In this document: one piece after another, positions 1 to 4,724 of the stretch
Position numbering within the stretch: position 1 is the first letter of the stretch
How the letters are laid out: the number at the start of each line of letters is the position of its first letter
Assembly (NCBI GenBank): GCA_012841255.1
Contig: DUUZ01000232.1
Span: forward strand, 1-7,083
Length of the DNA: 7,083 bases
Origin: Clostridiaceae bacterium
Lineage (GTDB): Bacteria; Bacillota; Clostridia; Saccharofermentanales; DTU023
Direction of reading: 5' to 3'
Made by a program: the position numbers and the translations under genes
Notes under the pieces: model-generated
Told to the model about the DNA's origin: nothing
Databases searched by the model: none
Seen by the model: only the letters and a program-made list of their open reading frames with translations

Positions 1-431
1 AGGAGGCTGGTCCCCAACATTTCCGGCAGACCGCTGGTGAAGCGGTCCCTGCCGTTGTAACGGGCTAAATCGTGTTCTTCAACAACTTTCTGAAGTTCCT
101 TAAGGGCTTGGCGTCGAAGTTGAAAGTCCAGATCGAAGACAATATGCAAGTCGTCGTAGCCGGTCATCCGGCAGGAGGCTCCATCTTCCGTCCTCTCCAG
201 CTTGAAACTGCAGTAGGTATAGCCCTCCCGGTCCCTCTTGCCATAGGTGAATTCACATTCAAATCGTTCGATATCTTTGGATTCGACCGTTTTTGGTGCA
301 TCCTCCCGGGTCCGGTCCCGGCGGCCGCCCGGCATCTCTTCATATTTCATCATTTCTTTTCCCGCACAGGATGAAAGAAGCAATAAAGCGGTTAATATCA
401 GGGCTGCAAAGGCCAATCTTTTCATGCTCAT
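1..431 (-). CDS. Putative secreted lipoprotein, 5' part (runs off left edge)
   Basis: Reading the minus strand from an ATG at 431 gives 143 residues with no stop before the window edge, so the gene is partial. The N-terminus is a lipoprotein signal peptide: MSMKR, a hydrophobic stretch (LAFAALILTALLLL), then the lipobox LSSC with Cys at about residue 22. After cleavage it would be lipidated on that Cys and held on the outer face of the membrane. The mature part is charged and hydrophilic, with a segment near the visible end (ALKELQKVVEEHDLARYNG, then DRFTSGLPEM) that resembles uncharacterised lipoproteins of Clostridia; I cannot name a function. The start at 431 has AAGGAGG five bases upstream; a second ATG at 425 would have 11 bases and is a possible alternative. 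It is divergent from mgtE. Codon use looks like its neighbours. A clear minus-strand promoter was not found. Confidence 0.8.
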   Translation of the reverse strand, partial: MSMKRLAFAALILTALLLLSSCAGKEMMKYEEMPGGRRDRTREDAPKTVESKDIERFECEFTYGKRDREGYTYCSFKLERTEDGASCRMTGYDDLHIVFDLDFQLRRQALKELQKVVEEHDLARYNGRDRFTSGLPEMLGTSL

Positions 432-511
432 CCCGGCCTCCTTCCACATAAGTCAGATTAGCATAGAAAAGAAGAATGAATCATCCCCGTCCTGCCTTGG
501 GGAGCCTTCTT

Positions 512-540
512 TTGACAGGCCTATTCAGATGGGTTACATT
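512..540 (+). promoter_or_regulatory. Sigma70-type promoter for the mgtE transcript
   Basis: A perfect -35 hexamer TTGACA (512-517) is followed after 17 bases by TACATT (535-540), which matches 4 of 6 positions of the -10 consensus. The predicted transcription start is near 547, about 15 bases before the first pairing element of the M-box aptamer. That is where a riboswitch promoter is expected. Seen directly: hexamers and spacing. Inferred: that it is active. Confidence 0.65.
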
Positions 541-560
541 CTATGAGGAATCGGAATTGA

Positions 561-707
561 ATACTCGGTAGGTAAGGCTCCTGCGAGGATACGGATTGCT
601 GCCGCGAAAGGGTGGAGACACCCTGAGCTGGCCGGAACAGTTGCTGTCGATCAAGGCTTCAACCAATGCAATTTCACCGCCTCGCAAAGTTAAAGCTCAA
701 ACGGGAT
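561..707 (+). promoter_or_regulatory. M-box (ykoK leader) Mg2+ riboswitch aptamer
   Basis: The sequence carries the conserved blocks of the M-box family (Rfam ykoK leader). They are TAGGTAAGGCTCCT near 569-582, GATACG and GCTGCC at 588-604, a GAAA plus GAGA-capped hairpin (GGGTG/CACCC, 610-623), GGAACAG at about 634, CGATCAAGG at about 648, AATGCA at 665-670, and TTAAAGCTCAAACG near 690-703. Stems can be paired by eye: TGCGAGG (582-588) with CCTCGCA (680-686), and a short closing stem, 561-567 (one bulged A) with 702-707. The family binds several Mg2+ ions; in the bound state it compacts and lets a downstream terminator form. It sits between a promoter and mgtE, the classic target of this switch. 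Confidence 0.93.
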
Positions 708-720
708 GACATAAGGCAAC

Positions 721-757
721 TGCTCTGTGGCCCCTGTGGGCTGCAGGGTATTTTTTT
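721..757 (+). terminator. Intrinsic terminator of the M-box expression platform
   Basis: Bases 721-733 pair with 738-750 as a continuous 13-bp stem (four G-U wobbles) around the tetraloop CTGT, and seven T residues follow at 751-757. It lies 13 bases after the aptamer, so it is the expected off-switch at high Mg2+. A possible antiterminator uses the 3' strand of the closing stem: GGG 703-705 with CCC 731-733, and ACA 709-711 with TGT 726-728. The hairpin is seen directly; the antiterminator is inference. Confidence 0.88.
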
Positions 758-838
758 GGAAAGGAAGACATACGTGGGCATTGACCGATGTTTGTTTCCA
801 ATTGAATAGAGGAGATTTCCGTAACAGACCTTGACTGT

Positions 839-870
839 GGCCGCCAAGTATCCGTTATGGCGGCTCTTTT
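839..870 (+). terminator. Possible second, weaker terminator hairpin in the mgtE leader
   Basis: GGCCGCCA (839-846) pairs with TGGCGGCT (858-865), eight pairs with one G-U, around an 11-base loop, and CTTTT follows (866-870). The stem is GC-rich but the T tract is short and the loop large, so it may be a weak terminator, a pause site or simply structure. It lies 82 bases beyond the riboswitch terminator in the same transcript. Confidence 0.3.
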
Positions 871-872
871 AT

Positions 873-905
873 GCCCGGCCGGGCGGACCTGATCCTGGCC
901 CGGGC
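873..905 (+). other. GC-rich inverted repeats in the mgtE leader
   Basis: GCCCGGCCGGGC (873-884) is a perfect 12-base palindrome. Its second half can instead pair downstream: CCGGGC (879-884) with GCCCGG (898-903), with an inner GGA/TCC extension (885-887 with 893-895). Two mutually exclusive folds are therefore possible. No T tract follows, so it is not a terminator. Function unknown. Confidence 0.3.
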
Positions 906-942
906 TTATTACAAATACTTCGAAGGAAAGGAGATGCATTGA

Positions 943-1056
943 ATGGATAGTGATTCATCCGCAGGCAGTCATTTAAGCTTGGCAGAATTGCATTTTGTTT
1001 ATGCATTCTGCCTGAACACGAAGGAGTATGGAAACCATGGAAATCGAAAAAATTGA
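943..1056 (+). CDS. Small upstream ORF (37 aa) overlapping the mgtE start; possible leader peptide
   Basis: An ATG at 943 has a strong ribosome binding site, AAAGGAG (927-933), nine bases upstream, and opens a 37-codon frame that ends in TGA at 1054-1056, 20 bases inside mgtE in a different frame. The peptide starts MDSDSSAGSHLSLAELHF and ends NHGNRKN; I recognise no family, signal peptide or membrane segment. The frame runs through the hairpin at 981-1012 and across the mgtE ribosome binding site. Ribosomes translating it would therefore open that hairpin and finish just past the mgtE start. That layout fits translational coupling or a leader peptide. Leader peptides are known for mgtA in enterobacteria (mgtL), but the sequence here is not similar to those. 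It could equally be a chance ORF; there is no conservation evidence. Confidence 0.3.
   Translation: MDSDSSAGSHLSLAELHFVYAFCLNTKEYGNHGNRKN
981..1012 (+). promoter_or_regulatory. Hairpin just upstream of the mgtE ribosome binding site
   Basis: GGCAGAA-T-TGCAT (981-993) pairs with ATGCATTCTGCC (1001-1012): 12 base pairs with one bulged T at 988 and a loop TTTTGTT. It ends eight bases before the AAGGAG of mgtE and has no following T tract, so it is unlikely to be a terminator. It could affect ribosome access, RNA stability or processing. Seen directly: the pairing. Inferred: any role. Confidence 0.45.
1021..1026 (+). promoter_or_regulatory. mgtE ribosome binding site, decides the start
   Basis: AAGGAG lies only one base before the ATG at 1028 but ten bases before the ATG at 1037. 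One base is too close for initiation, so the second ATG is preferred and the protein begins MEIEKIEELIEEK. Confidence 0.7.
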
Positions 1057-2374
1057 AGAACTGATCGAAGAGAAGGAATATGTCAGGGCCAACGAGGCCC
1101 TGTCCACAATGAATGAAGCCGATGTCACGGAAATCCTGGCCGCTTGTGACCCCTACAAGACCCTGCTCCTCTTCCGCATGCTGCCCAAGCGGCTGGCGGC
1201 GGAGGTCTTCTCGCGATTTACACCCGAGCAGCAGCTGGATATCGTCAGTTCCGTCACCAGCGAGGAACTGAAGGATATCGTCAATGAACTCTACTTTGAC
1301 GACAAGGTGGACCTGATTGAAGAGATGCCGGCCAACATGGTCAAGAAGATCTTGAGTGTGACGGGGGAGAAGGAGAGGGAGCTGATCAATCAGTTTCTGA
1401 ATTATCCGGAAGACTCGGCCGGCAGCCTCATGACCATCGAGTATGTCGACCTCAAGAAACACATGACCGTCCGGCAGGCCCTGGACCGGATTAAAAAGAC
1501 CGGCATGAACAAGGAGACCATCTACACCTGTTACGTCACGGACGCCGAAAGAAGACTGGAGGGGATCGTCTCCCTGCGGACCCTGGTGACTTCCGATGAG
1601 GATCTGGTGATCGGGGACATCATGGAGCCGGACATTGTCCGGGTCAACACCCATGACGACCAGGAGAATGTCGCCCACTCTTTTAAGAAATACGGCTACC
1701 TGGCCCTGCCGGTCATCGACAATGAAAACCGGCTGACCGGGATCATTACCGTGGACGACATCATCGACATCATGGAGCAGGAAGCCACCGAGGACTTTCA
1801 GAGGATGGCGGCCATGTCGCCCTCAGAAGAGGCCTATCTGTCCACCGGCGTCTTTGCCATGGCCTGGCAGCGGCTGCCCTGGCTTTTGATTCTCATGGTC
1901 TCGGCCACCTTCACCGGCCGCATCATGGGCCGCTATGAGAATATCCTGACCCAGGCCGTCGTGCTGAGTGCCTTCATTCCCATGCTCATGGATACGGGCG
2001 GCAATTCCGGCAGCCAAACCTCCACCCTGGTCATCCGGGGCCTGGCCCTGGGAGATATCACGACCCGGGACTGGTGGAAGGTGATCTGGAAGGAAATGAG
2101 CGTCAGTTTCCTGGTCGGTGTGGCCCTAGCCGTCACCAACTTTGTCCGTCTGCTCCTGCTTGAGAAAATTGAGACCCCCATCGCCCTGACCGTTTCCATC
2201 ACCATCGTGGTGACCGTCATGGCCGCCAAGATTGTGGGCGGGGTCCTGCCCCTCATCGCCAAACTCCTGAAGATTGATCCGGCCATCATGGCGGGTCCCC
2301 TGATCACGACCATTGTCGATGCCCTGGCCCTGATGGTCTATTTCGTGGCCGCCACGGCCCTGCTGGGGCTTTAG
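1037..2374 (+). CDS. mgtE: Magnesium transporter MgtE
   Basis: The 445-residue protein has the full MgtE architecture and normal length. An N-terminal superhelical domain (about 25-125) includes MLPKRLAAEVFSRF and ends at the family motif YPEDSAGSLMT (123-133). Two CBS domains follow (about 134-195 and 196-250). A charged connector, EQEATEDFQRM (247-257), is the plug-helix start, where acidic residues sense Mg2+ in this family. The membrane domain (about 278-445) has some five helices, the signature MDTGGNSGSQTSTLVIRGLA (318-337) and TTIVDALALMVYF (424-436), with the pore Asp at about 428. MgtE is a homodimeric Mg2+-selective channel in the cytoplasmic membrane; high cytosolic Mg2+ bound between CBS and N domains closes it. 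Transcription should be limited by the M-box riboswitch upstream, and the transcript ends at the hairpin just after the stop. The gene appears intact and monocistronic apart from the possible small upstream ORF. An extended start at 1028 adds three residues. Confidence 0.96.
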   Translation: MEIEKIEELIEEKEYVRANEALSTMNEADVTEILAACDPYKTLLLFRMLPKRLAAEVFSRFTPEQQLDIVSSVTSEELKDIVNELYFDDKVDLIEEMPANMVKKILSVTGEKERELINQFLNYPEDSAGSLMTIEYVDLKKHMTVRQALDRIKKTGMNKETIYTCYVTDAERRLEGIVSLRTLVTSDEDLVIGDIMEPDIVRVNTHDDQENVAHSFKKYGYLALPVIDNENRLTGIITVDDIIDIMEQEATEDFQRMAAMSPSEEAYLSTGVFAMAWQRLPWLLILMVSATFTGRIMGRYENILTQAVVLSAFIPMLMDTGGNSGSQTSTLVIRGLALGDITTRDWWKVIWKEMSVSFLVGVALAVTNFVRLLLLEKIETPIALTVSITIVVTVMAAKIVGGVLPLIAKLLKIDPAIMAGPLITTIVDALALMVYFVAATALLGL

Positions 2375-2420
2375 AAGATATGCCCGGCTCCTTTTTGGAA
2401 AGGGGCCGGGCATATCTTTT
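2375..2420 (+). terminator. Intrinsic terminator of mgtE
   Basis: Starting right after the TAG stop, 2376-2394 pairs with 2399-2417 in a 19-bp stem with a single G-U (2389-2404) and a four-base loop TTGG, followed by a T run (2417-2420). Read on the minus strand the flank is only TTCT, so it should work mainly for mgtE and poorly for the convergent genes. Confidence 0.92.
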
Positions 2421-2425
2421 ATTGG

Positions 2426-2587
2426 TCAGGCCGCCGCTTCGAACTGGCTGGTATAGAGTTCAGCGTAGAATCCGTCTTTTTTCAACAGTTTTTCATGAGT
2501 GCCGCTTTCCGCGATGTCCCCCTCCCGCATGACCAGGATCAGGCCGGCATTTTTGATGGCGGGCAGGCGGTCCATGGCCTTGTTTAG
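2426..2587 (-). pseudogene. C-terminal remnant of an ABC exporter
   Basis: The minus strand encodes about 53 recognisable residues ending in TGA at 2426-2428. It reads LNKAMDRLPAIKNAGLILVM, then REGDIAESGTHEKLLKKDGF and YAELYTSQFEAAA. This is the extreme C-terminus of an MdlB/MsbA-type half-transporter. Intact relatives have a stretch like GRTxFVIAH between the helix ending in AMD and RL(S)TIxNADLILVM. Here that stretch is missing and the switch His is Asp, so the piece looks internally deleted as well as truncated. Walker A, signature and Walker B are all absent. The remnant is in the same frame as the Na+/Pi-family gene and begins within about 20 codons of its TAA stop. It belongs to a different ABC subfamily from the pair at the right end, so it is not a duplicate of them. 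A short ATG-started ORF (2426-2575) exists inside it but I see no start signal that makes it a gene. Confidence 0.7.
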
Positions 2588-2605
2588 AAAATGATGAACC
2601 GGCTC

Positions 2606-4444
2606 TTATGCCTGAACCTCTGTTATTTCCGCACCGCCATTCAGGCTGATCTGCCCCGCATAATCCGACAGGGGAAGTTCCGGCAGCTCAAATTCTGCCT
2701 GGAACTGACTGTGCATGGTCTTGAACATTTCCTCGGTCCGGAAGGTATTGAGGAAGGCGTGCTGTTCTAGGCTGTCGTGTGAGAGCTCGATCATGCTGAC
2801 TGCGATGTTGGAGCAGTGGTCGGCGATCCGTTCCATGCTGGTCAGGACATCCATCCAGATAAAGCCCAGTTCCAGGGTACAGTAGCCTGCCTGCAGACGC
2901 TTGACGTGGCGGGCCTGGAGTTCGTCCGTCAGGGAGTCGATCACTTCCTCCAGGGGTTCCACATGAGTGGCCAGTTCCAGGTCATTGTCCGTGAAAGCCT
3001 GGACAGTGAGGTCCAGCAGGCGGCTGACGGCATCCTTGTAGATGGCCAGCTCCTGGATGGCGGCTTCTGAGAAACAGACTTTTTTATCGCTCATCTCCTG
3101 GGCGGAAGTGGCGATCCCCAGGGCGTGGTCGGAGATCCGCTCGAAATCGCTCAGACTTTGCATGAGGAGGGTCAGCAGGCGTTTTTCCCGGTCCAGGAGG
3201 TTCTGGGCGTTGATCTTGACCATGTAGGTGCCCAAACGGTCTTCATACTGGTCGACCAGGTCCTCCATCCGGCTGCTGTCCCGGTATTTCTGTGCTTCAA
3301 AGCTGTCCAGAAGATCCAGAGAGATATTAAACTGCCGCTTGACCAGCTCAGCCATCTGGGAGGCCAGCTGCCGGCTCTGGCTGACGGCGAAGGCCGGTGT
3401 CTCCAAAAAGCGGTCGTCCAGGGCGCCGAAGACCCCTGCTTCTTCCAGAAGGTCGAACTGTTCGCCCTCCTTGGAAGGGGTGATCCAGATGACAAACTTG
3501 ACCAGCAAGCCCCGAAAGGGCAGGAAGAGCGCGGTGGCACTGATTTTATAGACCGTATTGATGATGGCAATGTCCACCGGATTCAGGCTGTGGTCAAGGA
3601 AGGAAAAGGGCCGGATGAAATTGATCAGATAGAAACCTGACATGAAGACCAGGGTGCCCATGATGTTGAAGAAGAGGTGGATCAGGGCCGCCCGCCTGGC
3701 GTTCCTGGAGGTGTTGATGCTGCTGGCCAGGGCTGTGACACAGGTCCCGATGTTCTGTCCCATGATGATGGGAATGGCGGCCCCGTAGCTGACTGCCCCG
3801 GTCATGGCAAAGGCCTGCAAAATACCGATGGAGGCCGAGGAACTCTGGATGACCGCAGTCAGGAGGGCGCCGACCAGCATGCCCAGGATGGGGTTGGAGA
3901 AGGCCAGGAAGAGCTGGCGGAAGGCGGGAAGCTCGGACAGGGGGCGGACCGCATCGCTCATGGCCTGCATTCCGAACATGAGGACCGCAAAACCCATGAG
4001 GATGCGGCCGATATTGCGGTGCCGTTCATTCTTGCCGAAGAGAATGACCCCGACGGAGATGACGGCAATGACGGGGACAAAGTAGGGGGGAGAAAGGAAC
4101 TTGAGATAGGAACTGGCAGTTCCCAGGGCCCCCAGAGAGAGTATCCAGGCGGTCACCGTCGTCCCGATATTGGCCCCCATGATGAGGCCGACAGTCTGGG
4201 GGAGGGGCAGGAGTCCGGCATTGACCAGGCCGACGACCATGACTGTGGTCGCTGATGAGGACTGGATGACGGCGGTCGTTCCGGCACCCAAGAGGATGCT
4301 TTTGACCGGGTTGGAGGTCATGCGCTCCAGCATGACCTTGAGGCGTGAACCGGAGGCCAGCATGAGACTGTCGCTCATCTCGTTCATACCGTAGAGGAAT
4401 AGTGCCAAACCTCCAAGGAGGGTCACAATAGTTAATATATCCAT
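2606..4444 (-). CDS. Na+/phosphate cotransporter family protein with PhoU-like tail
   Basis: The 612-residue protein belongs to the NptA/YjbB group. The N-terminal half is membrane-embedded, about eight helices from residue 3 to 322, with the two inverted Na/Pi repeats marked by QSSSATT (61-67) and QSSSAS (200-205). Each repeat also has a partner motif, MGANIGTTVTAW (89-100) and MGQNIGTCVTALA (228-240). The C-terminal part (about 355-580) is helical and PhoU-like, with acidic motifs DFERISDH (433-440) and SMERIADHCSNIA (536-548), which bind metal in PhoU proteins. Members move phosphate with Na+, and some bacterial ones export phosphate or affect c-di-AMP/phosphate balance; direction and substrate here are inferred. 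The start at 4444 (MDILTIVTLLGGLALFLYGM) is preferred: it matches the family N-terminus, has AGGTGA just upstream, and the longer start at 4486 lies in a promoter -10 box. The gene is monocistronic and convergent with mgtE. Stop TAA at 2606-2608. Confidence 0.92.
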   Translation of the reverse strand: MDILTIVTLLGGLALFLYGMNEMSDSLMLASGSRLKVMLERMTSNPVKSILLGAGTTAVIQSSSATTVMVVGLVNAGLLPLPQTVGLIMGANIGTTVTAWILSLGALGTASSYLKFLSPPYFVPVIAVISVGVILFGKNERHRNIGRILMGFAVLMFGMQAMSDAVRPLSELPAFRQLFLAFSNPILGMLVGALLTAVIQSSSASIGILQAFAMTGAVSYGAAIPIIMGQNIGTCVTALASSINTSRNARRAALIHLFFNIMGTLVFMSGFYLINFIRPFSFLDHSLNPVDIAIINTVYKISATALFLPFRGLLVKFVIWITPSKEGEQFDLLEEAGVFGALDDRFLETPAFAVSQSRQLASQMAELVKRQFNISLDLLDSFEAQKYRDSSRMEDLVDQYEDRLGTYMVKINAQNLLDREKRLLTLLMQSLSDFERISDHALGIATSAQEMSDKKVCFSEAAIQELAIYKDAVSRLLDLTVQAFTDNDLELATHVEPLEEVIDSLTDELQARHVKRLQAGYCTLELGFIWMDVLTSMERIADHCSNIAVSMIELSHDSLEQHAFLNTFRTEEMFKTMHSQFQAEFELPELPLSDYAGQISLNGGAEITEVQA

Positions 4445-4484
4445 TTTCACCTGTCGGCTTGTGTGCTTTTTGCCGATCAGGATC

Positions 4485-4514
4485 ATTGTACTGGATAATC
4501 TCGGGGATAGGCAA
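4485..4514 (-). promoter_or_regulatory. Promoter of the Na+/phosphate cotransporter family gene
   Basis: On the minus strand TTGCCT (4514-4509, 4 of 6 matches) is followed after 18 bases by TACAAT (4490-4485, 5 of 6). The predicted transcription start is near 4478, giving a leader of about 34 bases to the ATG at 4444. The -10 box covers the first two bases of the alternative ATG at 4486, which would then be outside the transcript. Confidence 0.55.
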
Positions 4515-4675
4515 TAGAAAGAGTCTTTGCGGGTCTTACGAATTTCGCAGGACCGAAGGTGGAATTTCTTGCCATATCGCCGGAATCCGGCTTGAAGGCC
4601 GTGGGAGATAGTTCAGATTATCTTCTTTATGATGCGGAGAGTATGGAAGAACGGACCTCATTCAGTGCAGGATAA
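4511..4675 (+). pseudogene. Possible remnant of a coding region (propeller-like C-terminus?)
   Basis: This entry accounts for the gap between the two minus-strand genes (4445-4724). One plus-strand frame is open from 4511 to TAA at 4673-4675 with a protein-like composition: GPKVEFLAISPESGLKAVGD, then SSDYLLYDAESMEERTSF. The alternation resembles a WD40/beta-propeller blade (LAISP, then AVGD, then YLLYDAESM). There is no ATG before an internal Met at about 4642 and no ribosome binding site, so if real it is a 5'-truncated fossil. The alternative is a chance open frame of 55 codons. Its left end overlaps the promoter of the neighbouring gene. Nothing else is recognisable in the gap; a GAGG/CCTC repeat before a T run (minus strand, 4710-4674) is too weak to call a terminator for the ABC genes. 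Confidence 0.2.
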
Positions 4676-4724
4676 AAAATGAGGACAGTGGAATAAGGGT
4701 CGGAAGCCTCTTTTCTTTGTGCTG

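Noticed and set aside
72..374. 100-codon plus-strand frame at the left end
   Set aside because: It is antisense to the lipoprotein, which has a signal peptide, lipobox and AAGGAGG; the plus frame has no ribosome binding site.
432..511. Promoter for the lipoprotein on the minus strand (TATGCT or GCTAAT near 460-470)
   Set aside because: No -35-like hexamer at proper spacing; a promoter must exist but I cannot place it.
781..860. TTGACC (781) and TTGACT (831) as -35 boxes of a second mgtE promoter
   Set aside because: No acceptable -10 hexamer at 16-18 bases from either; only two or so matches to TATAAT.
869..1678. 269-codon minus-strand open frame antisense to mgtE and its leader
   Set aside because: It mirrors the codon pattern of mgtE, has low-complexity His/Asp/Gly-rich composition and no ribosome binding site; mgtE is certain on the other strand.
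2375..2420. The mgtE terminator acting in both directions for the convergent gene
   Set aside because: The stem is symmetrical but the minus-strand flank lacks a proper T tract (TTCTAAAG), so bidirectional use is not supported.
3677..4255. 192-codon plus-strand frame antisense to the Na+/Pi-family gene
   Set aside because: Repetitive Gly/Asp/His composition, no start signal; a shadow of the conserved membrane domain.
4674..4710. Terminator for the ABC genes on the minus strand (GAGG/CCTC before a run of six T)
   Set aside because: Only four base pairs with a loop of more than 20 bases; too weak to call.
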